NCBI GenBank assembly: GCA_031549345.1
Contig: JAVBPY010000003.1
Span: 1-64,000, forward strand
Length of the DNA: 64,000 nucleotides
Direction of reading: 5' to 3'
DNA from: CASFRF01 sp031549345
GTDB lineage: Bacteria > Verrucomicrobiota > Lentisphaeria > Victivallales > Victivallaceae
How positions within the stretch are numbered: the first letter of the stretch is position 1; every line of letters starts with the position of its first letter. Below are positions 24,516 to 32,446 of this stretch, in pieces. The translations under genes and the position numbers were made by a program. The notes under the pieces were generated by a model. It made no database searches. It was not told the DNA's origin and worked only from the letters and a program-made list of their open reading frames with translations.

Positions 24516-27074
24516 ATGAGGAAAGTCTGGATGTCAAGCCTGGGGGTTCTCCTGGGCGCGTTCGGAGCGACGGCGGAAGAGTCCATGCTCACCCCCTACA
24601 GTTCCGGCGATATGTTCCTGGATATGCCGACGATGTGGTGGCTCGCGCCGATCGCGGCGATCGCGGCGTTGCTGATGGCCCATGTTTTTCATTCGAAGGT
24701 CAAGGCGGCCAATCCCGGCAACGAACGGATGCAGGAAATCGCCCGCTATGTGCGCGAAGGAGCCATGGCTTACCTCAAGCGGCAGTATAAGGTCGTCGGA
24801 ATCGTCTTCGTCGTCCTCTGCGTCATCCTTTCGGTGCTGGCGGTATTGGGCATCCAGAATATTTTCGTTCCGGTGGCGTTCCTGACCGGCGGTCTTTTCT
24901 CCGGCCTCTGCGGCTATTTCGGCATGCGTACCGCGACCCTCGCCTCGAACCGGACGGCCCAGGCCGCCAGCGAAGGACTGAACCGCGGCCTCCAGGTGGC
25001 GTTCCGTTCCGGCGCGGTCATGGGTATGGTGGTGGTTGGTTTCGGCTTGCTGGACATTTGTTTGTGGTTCCTGCTCCTGGATAAGGCGGTCTATTCCCCG
25101 CAGCACATGGTGGACGGCTTCTGGATGCGCGACTTCCTCGGCGCCTGGCTTCCCGAATTCCTCAACATCAACATCGTTCCCAAAGGCTGCCTGCCGACGG
25201 AAAAACTCGTTTACATCACCACGACCATGCTGACCTTCGGCCTCGGCGCTTCAACCCAGGCCCTTTTCGCCCGCGTGGGCGGCGGGATCTACACGAAGGC
25301 GGCGGACGTCGGTGCGGACCTTGTCGGTAAAGTCGAAGCCGGTATTCCGGAAGACGATCCCCGCAACCCGGCGACCATCGCGGACAACGTCGGCGACAAC
25401 GTCGGCGACGTCGCGGGCATGGGCGCGGACCTTTATGAGTCGTACTGCGGTGCAATCCTGGCGACTTCGGCGCTGGGCGCTGCCGTCGCGCTCCAGCAGA
25501 CCACCGCCGCCAAGGCGGTGGACGCCATCAGCAAACTCTTCCCGACGAAACCCAACGTGGACCCCTCGCCGGAACTCCTGGCGCAGTTCAACGCCGCGCA
25601 GACTGCGTTTTCCAACGCGAATTCAGGCATGTCGGCCATCCAGCTTGTGCTCGCCCCGATGGTGGTGGCCGGACTGGGTATCCTCCTTTCGCTGGTCGGC
25701 ATCATGATGGTCCGCTGTAAGGAAGGCGCCACGCAACGCGCGCTTCTCCGCAGCCTGCTCATCGGCACATTGGGCAGTTCGGTGCTGATTGTCGCCGCGC
25801 TCGGTTTCCTGTATTGGATGGAATTCATCACGCTCGGTCTTTTGGGCGCGGTGGTGGCGGGGCTGCTTACCGGCGTTGTCATCGGGCAGGCGACCGAATA
25901 CTACACCTCGGATGAATACGCGCCGACCAAAGGGATCGCCCACCAGGCTAAAATGGGTCCGGCGACCACCATCATCGACGGACTGGCCACAGGGATGTAC
26001 TCCAGCTGGATTCCGGTTCTGACGATCTGCGTGGGCATTCTTTGCTCGTTCGGTTTCTCGGGCGGATTCACCAACTTCTCCATGGGTCTTTACGGTGTGG
26101 GCTTCGCCGCCGTCGGCATGCTCGCGACGCTCGGCATCACCCTTGCGACCGACGCCTACGGCCCCATCGCCGACAACGCCGGCGGCAATGCCGAAATGGC
26201 CGGACTTCCGCCGGAAGTGCGCGAGCGCACGGACGCGCTGGACTCTCTGGGCAACACCACCGCCGCGACGGGCAAGGGCTTTGCCATCGGCTCCGCGGCG
26301 TTGACGGCATTGGCGCTTTTGGCCAGCTACATCGAAGAAGTCAAAATCTGGATCGCGAAATTCGCCGCCCAGGCGGCCGACGGCACCTACATGGGGTTCA
26401 CCGCCGCCGAAGCGACCAAGCTTCAGGTGCTCGATTTCGTGCGCCGTTTCGACATGAACATCATGAACCCGATGCTCCTTTGCGGCCTTTTCATCGGCTG
26501 CATGGCGGCATTCCTCTTCTGCGCCATGACGATGAAAGCCGTCGGCCGCGCGGCGGGATCGATGGTGGAGGAAGTCCGCCGTCAGTTCAAGGAAATCCCG
26601 GGCATCATGGAAGGCAAGGCGACGCCGGATTATGCGCGTTGCGTCGCTATTTCCACCGCCGGTGCGCAGCGTGAAATGCTGCTTCCCTCACTGATGGCCA
26701 TCGCTCTCCCGGTAGCCACGGGGCTTACGCTCGGCATCGCCGGCGTGATGGGGTTGCTCGCGGGCGGACTTGCGGGCGGGTTTGTCCTCGCCACCATGCT
26801 GAACAACGCCGGCGGCGCGTGGGATAACGCCAAGAAGCACATCGAACGCGGCAACCACGGCGGCAAACGCCTTCCCGACGGTTCCAAGAACCCGGTCCAC
26901 GGCGCGGCGGTCATCGGCGATACCGTCGGCGATCCGTGCAAGGACACCTCCGGTCCCTCGTTGAACATTCTGATTAAGCTCATGAGCATGGTCAGCATCG
27001 TCTTCGCGCCGGTGGTCATCAAGATCTCTCCGTGGTTCCACAATCTGATCGGCATGAAAGACCTCATGCAGTAA
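24516..27074 (+). CDS. hppA: Membrane-bound ion-pumping pyrophosphatase, K+-dependent type
   Basis: The protein has 852 residues, somewhat longer than the usual 650-800. It couples PPi hydrolysis to export of H+ and/or Na+. ATG 24516 has AAGGAG 5 nt upstream. About 16 membrane segments are visible. The PPi/Mg site motifs are intact: ADVGADLVGKVEAG, IADNVGDNVGDVAGMGADLY, TDAYGPIADNAGGNAEM and the late GDTVGDPCKDTSGPSLNIL. The GNTTAATGKGFAIGSA motif has Ala where K+-independent enzymes carry Lys, so it should need K+. Whether it pumps Na+ or H+ cannot be decided. The extra length includes an insertion (SKLFPTKPNVDPSPELLAQF). It has its own promoter and terminator. Confidence 0.97.
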   Translation: MRKVWMSSLGVLLGAFGATAEESMLTPYSSGDMFLDMPTMWWLAPIAAIAALLMAHVFHSKVKAANPGNERMQEIARYVREGAMAYLKRQYKVVGIVFVVLCVILSVLAVLGIQNIFVPVAFLTGGLFSGLCGYFGMRTATLASNRTAQAASEGLNRGLQVAFRSGAVMGMVVVGFGLLDICLWFLLLDKAVYSPQHMVDGFWMRDFLGAWLPEFLNINIVPKGCLPTEKLVYITTTMLTFGLGASTQALFARVGGGIYTKAADVGADLVGKVEAGIPEDDPRNPATIADNVGDNVGDVAGMGADLYESYCGAILATSALGAAVALQQTTAAKAVDAISKLFPTKPNVDPSPELLAQFNAAQTAFSNANSGMSAIQLVLAPMVVAGLGILLSLVGIMMVRCKEGATQRALLRSLLIGTLGSSVLIVAALGFLYWMEFITLGLLGAVVAGLLTGVVIGQATEYYTSDEYAPTKGIAHQAKMGPATTIIDGLATGMYSSWIPVLTICVGILCSFGFSGGFTNFSMGLYGVGFAAVGMLATLGITLATDAYGPIADNAGGNAEMAGLPPEVRERTDALDSLGNTTAATGKGFAIGSAALTALALLASYIEEVKIWIAKFAAQAADGTYMGFTAAEATKLQVLDFVRRFDMNIMNPMLLCGLFIGCMAAFLFCAMTMKAVGRAAGSMVEEVRRQFKEIPGIMEGKATPDYARCVAISTAGAQREMLLPSLMAIALPVATGLTLGIAGVMGLLAGGLAGGFVLATMLNNAGGAWDNAKKHIERGNHGGKRLPDGSKNPVHGAAVIGDTVGDPCKDTSGPSLNILIKLMSMVSIVFAPVVIKISPWFHNLIGMKDLMQ

Positions 27075-27092
27075 CAGAGAATCTTTTGAGAT

Positions 27093-27129
27093 CCGGAGCC
27101 CGCGCGGATTGCGGGCTCCGGGTTTTTTT
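27093..27129 (+). terminator. Intrinsic terminator after hppA
   Basis: A perfect 10-bp GC stem (27094-27103 with 27111-27120, extendable by one C-G pair) with a 7-nt loop is followed by GG and seven T. Confidence 0.92.
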
Positions 27130-27141
27130 CAAGGAACAGTT

Positions 27142-28581
27142 ATGAAAAACCCGGTGCTCAAAGGATTTTTTCCCGATCCTTCGGTTTGTCGCGTCGGGAC
27201 CGACTATTACCTGGTTTGCAGCAGTTTCGAGTTCTTTCCCGGCGTGCCGGTTTTTCACAGCACCGACCTGGAAAACTGGACGCAGATCGGCAATGTCCTC
27301 GACCGCGAATCCCAGTTGCCGTTGCATGGCGTCGGCGCATCGTACGGAATATGGGCGCCGACCATCCGGTATTGGAATGGGAAATTCTACATGATCACCA
27401 CCCGTTTCGGCAACGGGACGCACACCTTTTTTGTTACGGCGGAAAATCCCGCGGGCCCGTGGAGCGATCCGGTGTACATCGATCTCCCGCGCGGCGCCAT
27501 CGATCCCTCGCTCTTTTTCGACGACGACGGCGCGTGTTATCTCACCGTCAACGACAACCGGCAATGGCGCATCGACCCGGAAAACGGGGCGCTCCTCTCG
27601 GAAATGCGGCGCGTCTGGCCGGGAACGGGGGGCGGTTATGCCGAAGCGCCGCACCTGTACCGCATCGGCGAATACTACTATCTTCTTGACGCGGAGGGCG
27701 GAACCGCGCATTGCCATTTCGCCGCCATCGCACGGAGCCGCTCCCCCTGGGGGCCTTTCGAACCTTGCCCGCACAACCCCATCCTCACCGCGCGCGGCGT
27801 CGACCGGAGCAATGTGCAGTGCTGCGGGCACGGGGATCTTATCGACGACGTCGCGGGGAATTGGTTTATGGTGTTCCTCGGCATCCGCGAAGCCCCGGTC
27901 GCGTTTCCGCGCGTGCACCACGCCGGACGGGAAACGTTTCTCGCGCCGGTACGCTGGGAGAACGGCTGGCCAGTGGTCAACAACGGGGAAATTATTCTCC
28001 CCGGCGCACCGGAAGCGCTCTGCATCGAAGACGATTTTTCCACCCGGAATCCCGCGTGGCTGCATTTGCGCAACCCGTCGCCGGGGGCGGTTTCTTTTGC
28101 GAAAAACAACCTTGTTTTGCAGGGAAACGGCGGCACGCTGGACGACAAAGCGGGCAATCCCACGGTTCTCCTGCACCGCTTTCCGGATACGCGTTTCACG
28201 TTCCGTGCCGAAATCAGCGGGCACAGCGACACGGCCGGACTCACGCTTTTTATGAACGAAGGGCACCATTACGACTTTTTTCCCGCCGATGGAGCGGGGA
28301 TCTGGGTGCTTCGCCGCCGCGTCGGCGATCTCGAGGATTCCTGCTTTATCTCTGTTTCCGGCAAAACCGCCGGGGCGGGGATCGAGGTAACGCCGATTGA
28401 TTTCACCTTCTTCACTTTCGACGAAGCAAAGACACGCACAGCGGAAATGAAGGTTCTTGCCCGTTATCTTTCGGTGGAGGTCGCCGGCGGCTTCACCGGA
28501 TTGCTGGCCGGCTTTTTCGCCGATGGCGCCGGCGGCCTTTCCATTCACAGCGCAGAATTTCGCACTCCAAAGGGGGAATGA
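27142..28581 (+). CDS. Glycoside hydrolase family 43 with C-terminal beta-sandwich
   Basis: The protein has 479 residues. ATG 27142 has AAGGA 7 nt upstream. The five-bladed propeller carries the GH43 triad: Asp12 in FFPDPSV (base), Asp121 in GAIDPSLFFDDDG (pKa modulator) and Glu168 in GGYAEAPHLY (acid). The second domain (about 300-479) is the concanavalin-like sandwich common in beta-xylosidase/alpha-arabinofuranosidase subfamilies. No signal peptide is present, so it acts in the cytoplasm on imported oligosaccharides. The xylulokinase-like gene at 56824 would handle the resulting xylose branch, a functional link by inference. Its stop overlaps an in-frame ATG of the next gene, giving likely coupling. 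Confidence 0.94.
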   Translation: MKNPVLKGFFPDPSVCRVGTDYYLVCSSFEFFPGVPVFHSTDLENWTQIGNVLDRESQLPLHGVGASYGIWAPTIRYWNGKFYMITTRFGNGTHTFFVTAENPAGPWSDPVYIDLPRGAIDPSLFFDDDGACYLTVNDNRQWRIDPENGALLSEMRRVWPGTGGGYAEAPHLYRIGEYYYLLDAEGGTAHCHFAAIARSRSPWGPFEPCPHNPILTARGVDRSNVQCCGHGDLIDDVAGNWFMVFLGIREAPVAFPRVHHAGRETFLAPVRWENGWPVVNNGEIILPGAPEALCIEDDFSTRNPAWLHLRNPSPGAVSFAKNNLVLQGNGGTLDDKAGNPTVLLHRFPDTRFTFRAEISGHSDTAGLTLFMNEGHHYDFFPADGAGIWVLRRRVGDLEDSCFISVSGKTAGAGIEVTPIDFTFFTFDEAKTRTAEMKVLARYLSVEVAGGFTGLLAGFFADGAGGLSIHSAEFRTPKGE

Positions 28582-28598
28582 AAATGGAGGAGATTTCA

Positions 28599-29591
28599 AT
28601 GCCGGATCAATCGTGTCGCCCAAACGTGTCCGTTGTGATCGCCGCGTACCGGGGAGAGCGTTTTATCGGACAACAGCTTGAAAGTATTTTGGGGCAGACG
28701 CTCCCGCCATCGCAAATTCTTATTCGCGACGATTCGCCGGATGACCTGACGGAGAAAGCCATCGCTCCGTTTGTCGCGGCGCACCCCGGTGTCATAGACT
28801 ACCGGCGCAATTCGTTCCGCCTGGGTGTTTCCGCCAACTTCGAGAAGGCCATTGCCGATGCGGCGGGCGATTTTATTTTTCTTTCCGACCAGGATGACGT
28901 TTGGCTCCCCACAAAAATCGAAACAATGACCCGCCTTATGCTCGAAAGTCCGATTCCGACCGGCATTTGCTGCGACAGTTCCATTGTAAATGGAGAATTA
29001 CAACGCTGCGATGGTTCGACGCACTGGCAAAATCGCGGTTTCCGGGCGGAAGAGTTGCTTTCTCCGGAGCGCCGCCTCCTCGCTTTCCTGCGGCGTGTTC
29101 CGGCAGCCGGGCATGATATGGCGTTCGACGCGCGCCTGAAAACGCTCCTCCTTCCCTTTCCGCAGCTTAGCGCCTGCCACGATACATGGATCGGGCTGGT
29201 GCTTGTTTCCGCCGGGGTAATGCATTGCCACCCCGAAGCACTCACGCTGTTTAGACAGCACAGGAACAATCTATCTAAATCCGGAAAACGTCTTTCGCTT
29301 CTCGGCCAATGGCATGCGGCGCGCAACTCCATCCGGACGCGGACATTTCGCTGGACGGCCTCCCTTTTTCGCAGCCTTCTTGCCCGTGTTGGAGACGAAT
29401 GTTCGCCCGAAACGCGGGAACTTCTGGAAGCGCGGCTCCGTTTTTCCTCCGCCCGGGCCCGCATGGATACAGGATTTCTCCGGCGTTTTCCGCTTATCCT
29501 CCGTACGATCCTCAACAAAGGCTATTCCCGCTTCGGACGGGGCTGGAAAAATGTTGTTCAAGATCTTTTTCTGCGCTCTCCCGTCGACTGA
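28599..29591 (+). CDS. Family 2 glycosyltransferase
   Basis: The protein has 330 residues. ATG 28599 is preferred because GGAGGAG lies exactly 6 nt upstream; an ATG at 28578 that overlaps the preceding stop is also in frame. The GT-A fold is clear: VSVVIAAYRGERFIGQQLES, RDDSPDD and FIFLSDQDDVWLP with the DxD-type metal site. This resembles rhamnosyltransferase-like GT2 enzymes that build surface polysaccharide. The C-terminal third is basic and helical without clear membrane segments. The acceptor is unknown. The following gap 29592-29700, between converging genes, holds only a weak GCTCCC/GGGAGC hairpin without a T run. Confidence 0.92.
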   Translation: MPDQSCRPNVSVVIAAYRGERFIGQQLESILGQTLPPSQILIRDDSPDDLTEKAIAPFVAAHPGVIDYRRNSFRLGVSANFEKAIADAAGDFIFLSDQDDVWLPTKIETMTRLMLESPIPTGICCDSSIVNGELQRCDGSTHWQNRGFRAEELLSPERRLLAFLRRVPAAGHDMAFDARLKTLLLPFPQLSACHDTWIGLVLVSAGVMHCHPEALTLFRQHRNNLSKSGKRLSLLGQWHAARNSIRTRTFRWTASLFRSLLARVGDECSPETRELLEARLRFSSARARMDTGFLRRFPLILRTILNKGYSRFGRGWKNVVQDLFLRSPVD

Positions 29592-29700
29592 TTCTTCTTC
29601 GCTTTTCTCACAGAGCTTTCGATGCCGGTCGGGGGATAAGGGGACTGGTCGTGTAGAGAGCGCCTTGCTCCCCTCCAGAGGGAGCGGCACGTGCCCAACC

Positions 29701-30486
29701 TTAATCCGCCGGAAAAAGCGCGAGGAAGGCGCGGTGAAAATCCTTATCGCGATAGGGATCCGGCGTGCCGCAAACAAGCTCTGTTTCCGCGTAATTCGAG
29801 GTGATTTCCTGGAGCCGCAGTATTTTCCCCTCCAGGGGCGTAAAGAAAAATCGCCAGGTGCGGCAGCCGATGCTCCAACGGCCGTCTTCATGTTGCGTCA
29901 AACGTTTGCGCGAAGCGTCGAAAGGAGCATTGGCGAGTTGGATGCTGGTGAAATTTTCCGGGTCGAGCCCGGTGTTTTCGCGCAGCCATGCGGATTGTTC
30001 CAGGAAACGCGGCGTGAACATCAGCGAATAGCGTTCCTGTTCCGCTTCCTCCAGCCACTGCACACGCGCGTCCGGGAAGGCATCCGCGGCGGCGATGTAG
30101 GGCTTGATATCCAACACGGGGGTAAGGTCGAGAAGGTCGCTGTTCCGGATGCGCAATCGCAGACCGTCCACGCCGAGAAGCTCCACCGCGCTCATCCCGA
30201 TTCGATTCGGGCGATGCGGAGAACGGGTGGCGAAAAGGCCGATTTTCCGCCCCGGCGGCGCCACGGGCGGCGTGACCAGGGGCCGCCATGTTTCGTTCAA
30301 ATGAAAACAAAAAAGGACCCAGATCCGCTCCACGCCCGCGAGGTCGCGCAGAGCCTGGTCGAAACCGCGCCCCGGATAAAGCTCGATCTCCGCTATGTTT
30401 TCGGCGAAAGCCGCCTGGCGCGGCATCTCGTAACGGTAACGCTGCGCGGCATGAACAAGGCCGATGGGGGTCATTTCAAACGTCAT
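29701..30486 (-). CDS. trmO: tRNA (N6-threonylcarbamoyladenosine37-N6)-methyltransferase TrmO
   Basis: The protein has 261 residues. It methylates N6 of the t6A37 base in tRNA-Thr using SAM. The single-sheet TrmO/YaeB fold is marked by MTPIGLVHA at the start, GVERIWVLFCFHLNE, the signature RSPHRPNRIGMSAVELLGVD and LLDLTPVLDIKPYIAAADAF. The second half matches the C-terminal extension of the E. coli-length protein. The ATG overlaps the stop of the preceding oxidoreductase gene by 4 nt (ATGA), so it is translationally coupled. It is the last gene of the seven-gene minus-strand run. Confidence 0.93.
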   Translation of the reverse strand: MTFEMTPIGLVHAAQRYRYEMPRQAAFAENIAEIELYPGRGFDQALRDLAGVERIWVLFCFHLNETWRPLVTPPVAPPGRKIGLFATRSPHRPNRIGMSAVELLGVDGLRLRIRNSDLLDLTPVLDIKPYIAAADAFPDARVQWLEEAEQERYSLMFTPRFLEQSAWLRENTGLDPENFTSIQLANAPFDASRKRLTQHEDGRWSIGCRTWRFFFTPLEGKILRLQEITSNYAETELVCGTPDPYRDKDFHRAFLALFPAD

Positions 30487-31676
30487 CGTCCCTCCGCGGC
30501 GCACCGTCCCGCCAGAGCGCCGGAACTGAAGGCCCATTGAAGATTGTAACCGCCGCACGGGCCGTCCACGTCCAGCACTTCCCCCGCAAAATAAAGATTG
30601 TTCTGCAAACGGCTCCGGAGATTTTTGCGATTGACCTCCGCAAGTCCCACGCCGCCGCGCGTAACCATTGCTTTCTCCCATCCTTCGGTCCGGGTGATCG
30701 AGAGGGGACAGGCGATGAGAAGTTGGATCAAACGTTTTTCCGCCGCCCCCTCGAGAACAGCGAACATCCGGTCTTCCGGAACGTCCGCCAGGGCGGCGAG
30801 CTGGCGGGCAAGTTCGCGCGTAACGTACATGGCAAGAAAGGAGTGCAGCCTTTTTTTCCCGTGATCGCGCCGGAAGTCCTGAAAACGCCGCCGCCACAAC
30901 GCGGCGTCGGCTTCCGCATCAAAAGAAAACGTCAGATCAAACGCATCCTGCGTCGTCAGACGGAAAGAAATTTCTCCCGAAAGGTCGAGGACGGCGGGGC
31001 CCGAAATTCCTTGGTGGGTGAAGAGAAGTTCCCCGCGCCCCTCTCCCAACAGCCCGGCGTTCACACAGGCCTTCGGAAGAACGGTGCCGCAGCATTGCCC
31101 GACCCAGGCTTGAGCGGTGCGGAGCCCGACCATGCCGGGAACGGGATTCTCCAGAACATGCCCCGCCTGAAGCGCGATTTCGTACCCGCTCCGTTGGCCG
31201 CCAAGCGCAGGGTAGCCCACCCCGCCGGTGGCGAGGATTACGGCATCCGCCGCGTATTCGCCGATGGAGTCAATGGATGCACCCTGGCCCGTAAGGAGGG
31301 TAACGCCCCGCAGTTTCGCTTGCTCCAAAAGCGCGTCGCGCACTGTGGCGGCGCGGAGGCTGTCCGGAAAAACATGGAATCCGTCGGGGGCCGATGTGGG
31401 AACACCCCAAAGCGCGAATTGTTTCCGCAACGCTTCCGGCGGCAATGCCAGGAGCGCCGGAAGAATAAACTTCCGGTTGCGGGCAAAACGCGCCGCCTGC
31501 TGTTCGGCCGAAAGAAGATTGGTCAGGTTGCATTTCCCGGCCCCGGTGGCAAGCAGCTTAACCCCGAAACGCGTCTGCCGCTCCAGGACGGTAACATCCG
31601 CCCCCGCGTCCGCCGCCGCGATCGCCGCCGAAAGTCCGGCGGGACCGCCTCCCGCGACCAGGACGCGGCGTTTCAC
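30483..31676 (-). CDS. BaiN/HI0933-family flavoprotein
   Basis: The protein has 397 residues. GTG 31676 is chosen because GGAGG lies 5 nt upstream and it makes a 4-nt GTGA overlap with the preceding gene. It is an FAD-dependent family with two Rossmann dinucleotide motifs: VLVAGGGPAGLSAAIAA near the N-terminus and ATGGVGYPALG later. GAGKCNLTN and the C-terminal FAD contact GPCGGYNLQWAFSSGALAG are diagnostic. One clostridial member (BaiN) acts in bile-acid dehydroxylation, but most members, including this one, have no known substrate, and nothing here suggests bile-acid metabolism. Confidence 0.92.
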   Translation of the reverse strand: MKRRVLVAGGGPAGLSAAIAAADAGADVTVLERQTRFGVKLLATGAGKCNLTNLLSAEQQAARFARNRKFILPALLALPPEALRKQFALWGVPTSAPDGFHVFPDSLRAATVRDALLEQAKLRGVTLLTGQGASIDSIGEYAADAVILATGGVGYPALGGQRSGYEIALQAGHVLENPVPGMVGLRTAQAWVGQCCGTVLPKACVNAGLLGEGRGELLFTHQGISGPAVLDLSGEISFRLTTQDAFDLTFSFDAEADAALWRRRFQDFRRDHGKKRLHSFLAMYVTRELARQLAALADVPEDRMFAVLEGAAEKRLIQLLIACPLSITRTEGWEKAMVTRGGVGLAEVNRKNLRSRLQNNLYFAGEVLDVDGPCGGYNLQWAFSSGALAGRCAAEGR

Positions 31677-32446
31677 GACCACCTCCGCAGATACGGCGTA
31701 AAAAGAACATTAATCGGATATTCGGCGATCAAAAGCAGAATACCCGCCCGCCAATACGCGGTGAAAAAGAGCGCCACAGTCCCCGCCGCAAGAAGGAGCA
31801 GCCCCACGGCGGCCAACGCGCATTTCCAGCGGATGCAGAACGCGACGCGTAACGCAAAATAAACAAAGTTCATCCCCGGAATCCAGAGCATCCAGCGAAA
31901 AGGCCGGCGGGCCGGGAATTCGATCAGTCCGAGTCCGTACGCCGTCGCAAACGCTGCGGCGGCGGCAGGGCGCCAGTCGGGAAAAAAGGCCAGCACCGCC
32001 GCCTCCAAGCCGAGAAACATGCCGAAAATCGCGGTACGCGCCCCCACGAGCGCCCGAAAAAGCAACCGCCCCAAAGCCGCCCACTGCAGAAGAGGAATCC
32101 AGTGCCAGGGAAATTCCGGAGCGTCCGGAACGACAGCCGGCTCCGGCGTATTTTCTTCCGGCGTGGACGGTACGACCGGAATTTCCAGCTCCGCGCGTAC
32201 CGCGCGACAGCTTTCCGCGAAAAACACATCGTCAAACGCCCCGTCGTCGGGCATGCCTTCGTGCGCCACGCGGTTGCGGATGCCGCCGATCCAACGGAGG
32301 AGGGTGCGCGCCTCCTCCGTCAGGAGTTCCGGTTTGGACTCGACAAGCTCGCGCAGGCCACTGCCCTCCGCGCCGCGTTCACGCAGGGCGTTTTCGATGG
32401 CGCGGCATTCGGTGATGACGAGTCCGGTCAGTTCCGTTTCGTTCAT
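31673..32446 (-). CDS. HEPN-like domain fused to a membrane domain
   Basis: The protein has 257 residues. Residues 1-85 form a helical domain with IRNRVAHEG at 56-64. This RNxxxH arrangement (Arg57, Asn58, His62) is the catalytic signature of HEPN RNases and is also found in DUF4145-type proteins. A proline-rich linker (about 93-110) leads to four or five membrane segments (about 118-250). The protein could be a membrane-tethered RNase or a non-catalytic binding domain. It is coupled by 4-nt overlaps to the genes on both sides (ATGA with the GT-C gene, GTGA with the flavoprotein gene), which argues for a housekeeping rather than toxin role. No antitoxin-like partner is seen. Confidence 0.75.
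   Translation of the reverse strand: MNETELTGLVITECRAIENALRERGAEGSGLRELVESKPELLTEEARTLLRWIGGIRNRVAHEGMPDDGAFDDVFFAESCRAVRAELEIPVVPSTPEENTPEPAVVPDAPEFPWHWIPLLQWAALGRLLFRALVGARTAIFGMFLGLEAAVLAFFPDWRPAAAAAFATAYGLGLIEFPARRPFRWMLWIPGMNFVYFALRVAFCIRWKCALAAVGLLLLAAGTVALFFTAYWRAGILLLIAEYPINVLFTPYLRRWS

Noticed and set aside
30483..31676. Bile-acid dehydroxylation gene (baiN)
   Set aside because: Membership of the BaiN/HI0933 flavoprotein family is clear, but no other bai gene is present, so the specific function is not claimed.
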